Notes: a model not told the origin generated them from the letters alone. A stretch of DNA of 14,699 nt from an uncultured Coriobacteriia bacterium (GCA_902493755.1 CABURF010000008.1:1-14699), one strand, 5' to 3'. Shown: positions 6,702 to 13,085, counted from the stretch's first letter. Translations and numbers: made by a program.

Positions 6702-8093
6702 ATGGACGTGCAAAAAGTAGCAGGCTACACCATGCTCATCGTGTGCTACGTCGTCTTCAGCCTCTTTGCGATCATGGGCATCGTCTTCTATGACGATGTT
6801 TCCCCGTGGATAGCGCTTGTCGCCATCATCGCCATGTTCGTGCTCACGATTATCGGGCTGCGCTCGGCGGGTTCCTCCGACCACGCTCGCGCTCGTCAGT
6901 CCAACCAGACGCTCGACCTCGCAAGCAAGACGGTCACCTTCATGCGCCAGGGCCTCGATGCCGATTCCGCCCAGGCGGTGTGTGAGTTGCTGCTGCCGGC
7001 AGCCACGGCCGATGCCGTCGCCATCACCAATCGCGAGCGCGTCTTGGGGTTTTCGGGCCTCGATCGCGAGAATCACCTGCCCAATTCGCCCATTCAGACG
7101 ATGAGCACGTATATGACGCTCGAGGACGGCATCACGCGCGTCCTTGAGACCTCGGGAGCGGTGGGTTTCAGCCGCGAATCGGGTAAGCTCAAGGCGGGCA
7201 TCGTCGTCGCGCTCATCGTCAACAAGCATATCGTCGGTGCGCTCAAGTTCTTCTATCGCTATCCTCATAACCTGGGCGAGAACCAGAAGGCTATTGCAGA
7301 GGGCTTTGCCCAGCTGCTTTCCACGCAGCTTTCGCTTTCCTACCTGCAGCAGCAAACCGAGCTTGCCGCTCGCATGGAGCTCAAGGCCATGCAGGCGCAG
7401 ATCAATCCGCACTTCCTCTTCAATACCCTCAACACCATTGCCTCGGTTACGCGTACCGATCCTGTCAAGGCGCGTGTCATGCTCCGCGAGTTCGCGACCT
7501 ACTATCGTCGCATGCTCGAGAACTCCGAGGATTTCATTCCCCTGGCCAAGGAGGTCGAGCAGACCGAGCGCTACCTCATGTTCCAGAACGCGCGTTTTGG
7601 TGATGATGCCATTACGTTGCATGTTGACATCGAGCCTGGTCTCGAAATGCTCAAAATGCCGTCGTTTATGCTGCAGCCTCTCGTCGAGAACGCCGTTGGT
7701 CATGGTCGGCGCGATGACGGGACGCCTCTCAACATCACCATTAAGGCATATCGTGCGTCAGATAGCGTCACAATCTCGGTATCCGATGACGGCGTGGGTA
7801 TAGAACCCGAGCGCCTTGAGAACCTTCTCGACCGCGAGTCGGAGACGGGCATGGGCATTGCTCTCAAGAACGTCAATGCACGTCTCAAAGCGTTCTTTGG
7901 TGCGATATCCGGCCTCTATATCGACTCGGAATACGGGAAGGGCACAACAGTGTATCTCAACCTATACGATGTCCTCGTCGACCAGGGCATCGACATCAGC
8001 GATGACGAGGTCGGCGGCAGCCTTGCCACCACGTTCGAATCGCCGGTTCTCGAGTCTTCGGCAGACGCTCGTAATCTGCAGGATATTAGCTAG
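6702..8093 (+). CDS. LytS/YehU-type sensor histidine kinase
   Basis: This 463-residue membrane protein should autophosphorylate and pass phosphate to the response regulator encoded next. Two hydrophobic segments (about 7-29 and 36-54) anchor it, with only a few residues between them outside. Residues about 75-210 look like a cytoplasmic GAF-type sensor domain. The His_kinase domain has the box QINPHFLFNTLNTI with phosphoacceptor H237. The ATPase domain has the N box PLVENAVGHG (N330), the G1 box SDDGVGI (361-367) and the G2 box GMGIALKNVNARL (383-395). It lacks the multi-helix 5TM-LYT sensor of classical LytS, so the signal is probably intracellular or membrane-related. The last 40 residues are acidic and unassigned. 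GGAAGAGG at 6687-6694 precedes ATG 6702. Confidence 0.93.
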   Translation: MDVQKVAGYTMLIVCYVVFSLFAIMGIVFYDDVSPWIALVAIIAMFVLTIIGLRSAGSSDHARARQSNQTLDLASKTVTFMRQGLDADSAQAVCELLLPAATADAVAITNRERVLGFSGLDRENHLPNSPIQTMSTYMTLEDGITRVLETSGAVGFSRESGKLKAGIVVALIVNKHIVGALKFFYRYPHNLGENQKAIAEGFAQLLSTQLSLSYLQQQTELAARMELKAMQAQINPHFLFNTLNTIASVTRTDPVKARVMLREFATYYRRMLENSEDFIPLAKEVEQTERYLMFQNARFGDDAITLHVDIEPGLEMLKMPSFMLQPLVENAVGHGRRDDGTPLNITIKAYRASDSVTISVSDDGVGIEPERLENLLDRESETGMGIALKNVNARLKAFFGAISGLYIDSEYGKGTTVYLNLYDVLVDQGIDISDDEVGGSLATTFESPVLESSADARNLQDIS

Positions 8094-8119
8094 ACCATGT
8101 ATTATTCGCACGTGTACAT

Positions 8120-8141
8120 CGTTTGATGTTAGAATCAAACG
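8120..8141 (+). promoter_or_regulatory. 8-bp inverted repeat in the leader of the LytTR regulator gene
   Basis: CGTTTGAT (8120-8127) and ATCAAACG (8134-8141) are perfect inverted repeats around GTTAGA. The right edge lies 24 bases before ATG 8166 and 11 bases before the AAAGGAGA ribosome binding site. A -10-like TAGAAT (8130-8135) overlaps it without a clear -35 box. It could be an operator, an mRNA hairpin setting the kinase:regulator ratio, or a processing site. It does not match the spaced GTT repeats of known LytTR targets. Confidence 0.45.
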
Positions 8142-8165
8142 AACGATGCACAAAGGAGACACTCT

Positions 8166-8879
8166 ATGCTCAAAGCCATAATTGTTGATGACGAAGCACC
8201 CGCGCGCTCTGAGCTGCGCTTTCTTCTTGATGAGACTGGCGAAGTCGAGGTTGCCGCAGAGGCGACTAACGTGCGTGAGGCCATCGAGCAGCTCAAGGAG
8301 GTCGGCGCCGACATCATGTTCCTCGACGTGAACATGCCGGGCGTTGACGGCCTGCAGCTTGCAGAGGCCCTGAACGAGCTCAAGTATCCGCCCTACATCA
8401 TTTTCGTGACCGCATACAGCGAGTTTGCCGTCAAGGCGTTCGAGGTAAACGCAACCGACTATTTGGTAAAGCCGGTCGAGACCGATCGCCTCATGCAAGC
8501 AATTGGCAAGGTCAAGCAGCTTATCACCGCGCAGGGCCGTTCCACCACCAACGAGCGTATTCCCGTCGAGAAGGGCGGCAAGAAGCTGCTCATTCCCGCC
8601 AGCAAGATCCACTTCATCATGGCGAAGGACGACTACTCTTACCTACACACCGAGAACGACCGCTATCTCTCGACGGTCTCGCTTGCCCAGCTCGAAGCCA
8701 AGCTCGAGCCGCTCGGCTTCTTCCGCGTACACCGTCGTTATCTTGTGAACCTCGCATGCGTGAACGAGGTCGACCCCGTCAGCGGCGGAACCTTGCTGCT
8801 CACGCTCAGCGGGGAGGACGAGCAGATTCCCGTATCGCGCCGACGCGTCTCCTCTCTCAAGAAGGCGCTCGGTCTGTAA
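8166..8879 (+). CDS. LytTR-family response regulator
   Basis: The 237-residue protein has a receiver domain (1-120) with acidic pocket D8/D9, phosphoacceptor D54 (MFLDVNMPG), T82 and K102 (YLVKPVE). A LytTR DNA-binding domain spans about 131-237, with the signature FFRVHRRYLVNL at 185-196. Receiver-LytTR proteins (LytR, AgrA, YehT/BtsR) usually bind paired short direct repeats and often control envelope, autolysis, biofilm or transport genes. Its partner is the LytS-type kinase 72 bases upstream. AAAGGAGA at 8153-8160 sets the start. The gene ends eight bases before a strong terminator, so it closes the operon. The regulon cannot be read from this window, though the co-transcribed glycosyltransferase suggests a surface-related role. 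Confidence 0.95.
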   Translation: MLKAIIVDDEAPARSELRFLLDETGEVEVAAEATNVREAIEQLKEVGADIMFLDVNMPGVDGLQLAEALNELKYPPYIIFVTAYSEFAVKAFEVNATDYLVKPVETDRLMQAIGKVKQLITAQGRSTTNERIPVEKGGKKLLIPASKIHFIMAKDDYSYLHTENDRYLSTVSLAQLEAKLEPLGFFRVHRRYLVNLACVNEVDPVSGGTLLLTLSGEDEQIPVSRRRVSSLKKALGL

Positions 8880-8886
8880 CCTGCAT

Positions 8887-8923
8887 AATGAGACAGTTGC
8901 TCAGAGCAACTGTCTCATTTTTT
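8887..8923 (+). terminator. Strong intrinsic terminator after the two-component system
   Basis: AATGAGACAGTTGCT (8887-8901) and AGCAACTGTCTCATT (8905-8919) form a perfect 15-bp stem with loop CAG, followed by a run of six T (8918-8923). This is a textbook rho-independent terminator. Its outer 9 bp are identical to the arms of the hairpin at 1876-1908. Confidence 0.92.
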
Positions 8924-8939
8924 ATCGGTGGCAGCTAAT

Positions 8940-8974
8940 AATGAGACAATCCGGTCAGACCAAACTGTCTCGTT
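8940..8974 (+). repeat. Second AATGAGACA/TGTCTCGTT palindrome, in the purM leader
   Basis: AATGAGACA (8940-8948) pairs with TGTCTCGTT (8966-8974) through nine pairs, one of them T-G. The internal GGT and ACC (8953-8955, 8959-8961) can pair around a CAG loop. It starts 16 bases after the terminator and ends six bases before the GAGGAG ribosome binding site of purM. It may be a repeat copy or a leader hairpin; no T-run long enough for termination follows (GTTTC). Confidence 0.6.
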
Positions 8975-8992
8975 TCTACAAGAGGAGCAAGC

Positions 8993-10042
8993 ATGGCAGA
9001 ACAGATCACCTACAAGGACGCCGGCGTCGACATTGACGAGGGCGCCCGCGCCGTCGATGCGATTCGCGCGAGCGTGAAGTCGACGTACCGCCCCGAGGTC
9101 ATCGGCGATATCGGCGGTTTCGGCGGTCTGTTCTCTGCCGCTGCGCTCAAAGAGATGGATGACCCCATCCTCGTGAGCGGTACGGATGGTGTTGGCACCA
9201 AGCTCGCCCTGGCGCAGATGGCTGGCAAGCACGACACCGTCGGCATAGATTTGGTCGCCATGTGCGTCAACGACGTTCTGGCCTGTGGCGCGGAGCCACT
9301 GTTTTTCCTCGACTACGTTGCCATCGGCAAGCTGAGGAGTGAGCACATCGCGCAGGTGGTGGGCGGCATCGCAGAGGGCTGCCGTCAGGCGGGCTGTGCG
9401 CTCATCGGCGGTGAGATGGCCGAGCATCCCGGCGTTATGGATCCTGACGATTACGATCTTTCGGGCTTCTGCGTAGGTGTGGTCGATCGTCCCAAGATGC
9501 TCAATCCCGCTGATGTTGCAGAGGGCGACGTCATCCTGGGCCTTGCCTCGACGGGCATTCACTCCAACGGCTTTTCGCTTGTGCGTCGTGCCGTTACCGA
9601 GGTCATGGGTGCTGACGAGCTCTCGGTCGAGCGTGACGAGCTCGATGGCGCATCCGTGCTTGACGCACTGCTTGCTCCGACGCGCATCTACGTCAAGTCC
9701 ATCCTGGAGCTGCGCCGCGCAGTGCCTCAGATTCACGCCGTCGCGCACATTACCGGTGGCGGCATCACTGAGAACCTCAACCGCGCGCTCAACGATCATG
9801 TGGACGCGCAGATTGACGAGGGCACCTGGACTCAACCGCCGATCATCGACTTCGTGGTCGAGAAGGCGGGCCTGTCCCGCGCCGAGGCGCTCAAGACCTT
9901 CAACTGCGGTATCGGCATGTGCGTGATTTGCCCGCTCGAGGTGGAGGAAGCTGCAGTTAAGCAGCTTGAGTCTACCGGCGAGAAGGTTTTCAAGATCGGG
10001 ACGATAATCTCTGGCGATGGAAAGGTCGTATACCGTGGCTAA
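8993..10042 (+). CDS. purM: Phosphoribosylformylglycinamidine cyclo-ligase (AIR synthetase)
   Basis: The 349-residue enzyme closes the imidazole ring: FGAM plus ATP gives AIR, ADP and phosphate, in de novo purine synthesis. Family markers are the N-terminal YKDAGVDID (7-15), the ATP-binding loop SGTDGVGTK (62-70), GIDLVAMCVNDVL (84-96), GGEMAEHPG, GLASTGIHSNGFSL and AHITGGGITEN. Length is typical. GAGGAG at 8982-8986 precedes ATG 8993. The stop overlaps the region where purN translation begins, so the pair is coupled. Upstream is a terminator and then a leader hairpin; TAATAAT near 8936-8942 could be a -10 box, but no good -35 box is visible. Confidence 0.97.
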   Translation: MAEQITYKDAGVDIDEGARAVDAIRASVKSTYRPEVIGDIGGFGGLFSAAALKEMDDPILVSGTDGVGTKLALAQMAGKHDTVGIDLVAMCVNDVLACGAEPLFFLDYVAIGKLRSEHIAQVVGGIAEGCRQAGCALIGGEMAEHPGVMDPDDYDLSGFCVGVVDRPKMLNPADVAEGDVILGLASTGIHSNGFSLVRRAVTEVMGADELSVERDELDGASVLDALLAPTRIYVKSILELRRAVPQIHAVAHITGGGITENLNRALNDHVDAQIDEGTWTQPPIIDFVVEKAGLSRAEALKTFNCGIGMCVICPLEVEEAAVKQLESTGEKVFKIGTIISGDGKVVYRG

Positions 10043-10049
10043 GGAACCC

Positions 10050-10625
10050 ATGAAGCTCGCCGTATTCATCTCGGGCACGGGCACGAACATGGTCGCCATT
10101 CACAATGCCGTCAAGTCTGGTGAACTCGATGCCACTATCGAGCTCGTCGTCTCTTCAAACGATCATGCCAAGGGTATTCAGTATGCCCAAAATGAGGGTC
10201 TTGACCTGCTGGTTTTCACACCGGTCGACTATGATGACCCCGAGGCGGTCGATGCGAGGATCGTCGAGGCTCTCAATGAGCGCGATATCGATTACGTTGC
10301 GATGGCTGGCTACATGCGCAAGGTCACGCCCGTGTTACTCGACGCGTATCCCAATCGCGTGGTTAATCTTCACCCAGCGTTGCTACCGGCACATCGAGGT
10401 GCCCACGCTATTCAGGATGCCTTCGAAGCGGGCGATGAAGTGACGGGAATCACCATTCACCTCGCGAACGAGGAGTACGACAAGGGCCCGATCATCTTTC
10501 AGCATGAGGTTCCCGTACTGCCTGACGATACGCTCGACGATCTCGAGATGCGCATTCATGCAGCCGAGCACGAGCACTATCCCCAGGTCCTGCAGCGGAT
10601 AGCCCAGGGCGAAGTCCAGGTCTGA
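10050..10625 (+). CDS. purN: Phosphoribosylglycinamide formyltransferase (GAR transformylase)
   Basis: The 191-residue enzyme transfers a formyl group from 10-formyltetrahydrofolate to GAR, two steps before the purM reaction. SGTGTN (8-13) is the phosphate-binding loop. Catalytic N106, H108 and D144 fall at exactly the numbers used for E. coli PurN when translation starts at ATG 10050, which supports that start. An earlier GTG at 10035 has a better-spaced GGAAAGG (10019-10025) and would add five residues; ATG 10017 would add eleven. TAAGGA at 10040-10045 can serve ATG 10050 and includes the purM stop codon, so translation is probably coupled. The rest of the purine pathway is not in this window. 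Confidence 0.95.
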   Translation: MKLAVFISGTGTNMVAIHNAVKSGELDATIELVVSSNDHAKGIQYAQNEGLDLLVFTPVDYDDPEAVDARIVEALNERDIDYVAMAGYMRKVTPVLLDAYPNRVVNLHPALLPAHRGAHAIQDAFEAGDEVTGITIHLANEEYDKGPIIFQHEVPVLPDDTLDDLEMRIHAAEHEHYPQVLQRIAQGEVQV

Positions 10626-10633
10626 TTCCAGTC

Positions 10634-10686
10634 CGAATCTGCTCGGAAACATGTCGGATTTCACTCGGAAAAAATCCGGTGATTCG
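10634..10686 (+). promoter_or_regulatory. Repeat-rich region between purN and the M23-like gene
   Basis: The octamer CTCGGAAA occurs at 10642-10649 and 10664-10671, 22 bases apart (two helical turns), and once more at 10734-10741. Inverted pairs are nested around it: CGGATTT (10655-10661) with AAATCCG (10672-10678), and CGAATC (10634-10639) with GATTCG (10681-10686). This could be an operator array or an mRNA structure. No T-run supports a terminator, and no convincing -35/-10 pair is visible between here and the downstream start. Confidence 0.4.
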
Positions 10687-10766
10687 ACCATAAACGTTCG
10701 GCGATTTTGATAGGTTCGCGGTGCATCATCTTTCTCGGAAAGCCGAGGTGGAAGGAGGTGCTCACC

Positions 10767-11927
10767 ATGAACCGAATCAACACTCCCCTCACAAGCAAAC
10801 CCAGACGAGCGCGTCATGACGTTCACATTATGCGAGGCTCGAGTTCCTCCTCACTCGCTCACGTACGTGTAGCGCGCGTCGTCTGCGCCCTGCCCTTTGT
10901 CTCCCTATGCATCGTGTTCATGGCGCAGTCGGCCTTTGCAGCGACTTGGCCTATGTCCACCTCGGCGCTTTCCGCGACGCTCGCGTTTCATCAGTCCTAT
11001 TCGGCCGGGAGTAATAGCTATGTACATAGCGGCATCGACATACCCGCGTCTGCCGGTTTGCAGATAATCTCACCGCTTGCTGGGACGGTACGTTTTACCG
11101 GCGCCGTACCGTCCGGCGATTCACGAACAGGCGGCACGTCATCAGACAAGACGATGAATGCCGTTTCCATAGAGCTAGCCGATGGTCGCACTGTTACCCT
11201 CATGCCCTTTGCATCTATTGGGGTGCGGGAAGGCCAGGTGGTCGCAGAGGGCGCCCCTCTTGGCACCCTGGCCGCATCGGGTGACGTCTCAACGTCTGCA
11301 ACACATCTGCATATGGGCTACAAGCAGGGCTCACGCTATCTTGACCCGATGTTGCTTTTCGGTGTGGCAAGCGATGCACCAAGCGGCGCTGCGGCAACCC
11401 AATCAGTTGCAGAGGCGCCCGCAGCAAGCGCACCAACGCCTCTGGCAGATGCCGAGCCAGCGCCTTCTGTTGGCGAGCTTGCAGGTTCTTCCGTGTGTCT
11501 CGAGCAGTCTGATGTCGCTCGTGCACCTGAAGAGTCAGCTGGCGTGAGCAGCGAGCCCTTTGGGGCGATCGAGACGGGTGGTTACGAGCTTGCACCGCAG
11601 GGCGCTTCCACATCGGCAGGCTTTCTCGTGGAAGCGTTCGGTTGGCTTGGTGATGCATGCGTGGGGCAGTTTGCGGGAATGGTCGAGGCGCTCTTCGGTG
11701 TCTCGTGCAGCAAGGAGATGGCCTTTATCGTCTTGCTTGCAGCGATGGGCGCACTTCTTCTCGCATGCGTCGCTTACGTCAGACGCCATTGGTCTCAGCT
11801 GCAAAGCCGCTTGCATACCTGGAAAGATTCCTTGTCATTGCCCGATGGAGGTGGTAGCATGCAAAAGTTATTTCCTGCTTCGGGCGCAGCCTTCATGTCC
11901 CGAAGCCGCATAGCCCAGAGGAGGTGA
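10767..11927 (+). CDS. Secreted, membrane-anchored M23 (LytM-like) protein, possibly degenerate
   Basis: The 386-residue protein has a long basic N terminus, then a signal sequence (about 36-59, ending AQSAFA-A). The M23/LytM domain is at about 85-200. Zn ligands H87 and D91 (HSGID) and H182, plus catalytic H180 (THLHMG), are present. The usual Y-x-H-L motif, which supplies a second catalytic histidine (H260 in LytM), reads LMPF at 145-148, so that histidine is replaced by P147. M23 enzymes cut peptidoglycan cross-bridges or, when degenerate, activate amidases (EnvC, NlpD). A low-complexity Ala/Pro/Ser/Glu region (203-285) leads to a C-terminal membrane helix (318-338) and a basic tail. The start is set by GAAGGAGGTG at 10751-10760. 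Its TGA stop lies inside the rpsF ribosome binding site, which implies coupling to rpsF. Confidence 0.85.
   Translation: MNRINTPLTSKPRRARHDVHIMRGSSSSSLAHVRVARVVCALPFVSLCIVFMAQSAFAATWPMSTSALSATLAFHQSYSAGSNSYVHSGIDIPASAGLQIISPLAGTVRFTGAVPSGDSRTGGTSSDKTMNAVSIELADGRTVTLMPFASIGVREGQVVAEGAPLGTLAASGDVSTSATHLHMGYKQGSRYLDPMLLFGVASDAPSGAAATQSVAEAPAASAPTPLADAEPAPSVGELAGSSVCLEQSDVARAPEESAGVSSEPFGAIETGGYELAPQGASTSAGFLVEAFGWLGDACVGQFAGMVEALFGVSCSKEMAFIVLLAAMGALLLACVAYVRRHWSQLQSRLHTWKDSLSLPDGGGSMQKLFPASGAAFMSRSRIAQRR
11832..11860 (+). promoter_or_regulatory. Candidate promoter for the rpsF-ssb-rpsR-rplI operon
   Basis: TTGTCA (11832-11837) and TAGCAT (11855-11860) are separated by exactly 17 bases, matching consensus at five and four of six positions. 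A start near 11867 would give a leader of about 65 bases before rpsF. It lies inside the end of the M23-like gene. This would let the ribosomal genes be transcribed independently. The evidence is consensus matching only. Confidence 0.4.
11877..11906 (+). promoter_or_regulatory. Hairpin in the rpsF leader; possible S6:S18 binding site
   Basis: GCTTCGGG (11877-11884) and CCCGAAGC (11899-11906) form a perfect 8-bp stem with a 14-base loop. A CCG trinucleotide begins at the last stem base (11906-11908), and a short outer CTG/CAG pairing (11875-11877, 11916-11918) could compete with the stem base. An S6:S18-binding mRNA motif with a conserved CCG is known upstream of rpsF in many bacteria. Identity with that motif is an inference. 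The element also codes for the C terminus of the M23-like protein. Confidence 0.4.
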
Positions 11928-11931
11928 CCAC

Positions 11932-12243
11932 ATGAAGGCTTACGAACTGCTGTTTTTTGTCGACCCGTCTATCGACGAGGAGACGCGCCTTGCAACGAGC
12001 AAGCGTATCGATACCGCGATTACCGAGCAAGGCGGCAAGGTGAGCAACGTTGAGGATTGGGGCAAGCGCAAGCTTGCGTATGAGATCAACGGTCTTGCCG
12101 AAGGCGATTACACTCTCATCGATTTCGAGGCTGATCCCACTGCAATTGCAGAGCTCGACCGCGTGCTCCATATCATGGACGCTGTCCAGCGTTACATGAT
12201 CACGCGTCGCAATGGTGAGACAGCTTCGGTTGAGAGCGCGTAA
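11932..12243 (+). CDS. rpsF: 30S ribosomal protein S6
   Basis: The 103-residue protein begins MKAYELLFFVDPSIDEE and contains GKRKLAYEINGLAEGDY and MDAVQRYMITRR, all typical of S6. It binds S18 and the central domain of 16S rRNA in the 30S platform. Length is normal for a bacterial S6 without an acidic tail. GAGGAGGTGA at 11919-11927, which contains the stop codon of the upstream gene, sets ATG 11932. The S18 partner is encoded two genes downstream, with ssb between them, the common bacterial order. Confidence 0.97.
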   Translation: MKAYELLFFVDPSIDEETRLATSKRIDTAITEQGGKVSNVEDWGKRKLAYEINGLAEGDYTLIDFEADPTAIAELDRVLHIMDAVQRYMITRRNGETASVESA

Positions 12244-12282
12244 AGCACGGCTTTTGCGCTCGGCTGAAAGGAACGATTAAAC

Positions 12283-12789
12283 ATGAGCATCAACAGGGTA
12301 ATGATTTCTGGCAATCTCACGCGTGATGCCGAGCTGAGGACCACTCCTTCGGGAACGTCCATTCTGAGCTTCGGTGTTGCGGTTAACGATCGTCGTCGTA
12401 ATGCGAACGGTGAGTGGGAAGACTACGCGAATTTCATCGATTGTACGATGTTCGGTCGTCGTGCCGAGGCGCTTGCACAGTACCTCACCAAGGGTGTCAA
12501 GGTGGCCATTGAAGGTAGGCTGCACTACAGTTCCTGGGAGGATCGCAATTCTGGTCAACGAAGGAGCAAGGTCGATGTGACCGTCGACGAGCTCGAGTTC
12601 ATGTCATCACGCAACGGTGGCGGCCAGGGTGGCTATGACGCAGGCGGCAACTATGGCGGCGGCAACAACTACGGTGGCCAGAATACCGGTGGTAACTATG
12701 GCAACCAGTCCTATCAGCAACCGCAGGGGAACGTCGTCCCGGAGCCTCCGACTCCGAGCGCCTATGACGACAGCGACATTCCCTTCTAG
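12283..12789 (+). CDS. ssb: Single-stranded DNA-binding protein
   Basis: The 168-residue protein has an N-terminal OB fold (about 1-108), beginning MSINRVMISGNLTRDAELR and containing GEWEDYANFIDCTMFGRRAE and KGVKVAIEGRLHYSSW. A Gly/Asn/Tyr/Gln-rich flexible linker follows (about 110-150). The acidic tip DDSDIPF recruits replication and repair proteins and matches the conserved DDDIPF-type end. It coats ssDNA in replication, recombination and repair, usually as a tetramer. AAAGGAA at 12267-12273 precedes ATG 12283. Its place between rpsF and rpsR is conserved in many bacteria and links its expression to growth rate. Confidence 0.97.
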   Translation: MSINRVMISGNLTRDAELRTTPSGTSILSFGVAVNDRRRNANGEWEDYANFIDCTMFGRRAEALAQYLTKGVKVAIEGRLHYSSWEDRNSGQRRSKVDVTVDELEFMSSRNGGGQGGYDAGGNYGGGNNYGGQNTGGNYGNQSYQQPQGNVVPEPPTPSAYDDSDIPF

Positions 12790-12824
12790 ACACTATCGCA
12801 TTCAAGAATCAGTGAGGAGGAACC

Positions 12825-13085
12825 ATGGCTGATTACGCTCGCGCACCGCGTCGCAAGTATTGTCCCTTCTGCAAGGACAAGGTCGAGTTCATCGACTACA
12901 AGGACGCCCAGACGCTGCGCCGCTACATCACCGATCGTGGCAAGATCAAGTCCCGCCGCGTGACGGGTGTCTGCACCCAGCATCAGCATGAGCTCGCGAC
13001 CGCTATCAAGCGTGCTCGTGAGATGGCTCTGCTGCCCTATACCGTGAAGATTGTTTCCGGTAGCGGTGGCCGCAGGAACCGCTAG
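12825..13085 (+). CDS. rpsR: 30S ribosomal protein S18 (zinc-ribbon, C+ form)
   Basis: The 86-residue protein contains KYCPFCKDK, DYKDAQTLRRYITDRGKIKSR and RRVTGVCTQHQ, all diagnostic of S18. C13, C16, C50 and H53 could form a zinc site, placing it in the Zn-binding (C+) class rather than the zinc-free paralogue class. It pairs with S6 on the 30S platform. GAGGAGG at 12813-12819 sets ATG 12825. The stop codon directly abuts the first hairpin of the structured region before rplI. Confidence 0.97.
   Translation: MADYARAPRRKYCPFCKDKVEFIDYKDAQTLRRYITDRGKIKSRRVTGVCTQHQHELATAIKRAREMALLPYTVKIVSGSGGRRNR

Noticed and set aside
6648..7703. 351-codon open frame on the minus strand across the kinase gene
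   Set aside because: It is opposite a gene with full kinase motifs, has no recognisable domain, and such antisense frames are expected in GC-rich coding DNA.
8100..8150. LytTR self-binding site before the regulator gene
   Set aside because: The GTT words are about 7 bases apart, not the 21-22 bases expected for paired LytTR repeats.
8915..10099. 394-codon open frame on the minus strand across purM
   Set aside because: It mirrors purM and its flanking gap, shows no family motif and lacks a credible start context; it is a codon-bias shadow.
10626..10766. c-di-AMP (ydaO-type) riboswitch before the M23-like gene, as is common for actinobacterial wall hydrolases
   Set aside because: The gap is only 141 bases and I could not find the conserved core segments of that riboswitch; the repeats present do not fit its layout. 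A covariance-model scan would settle it.
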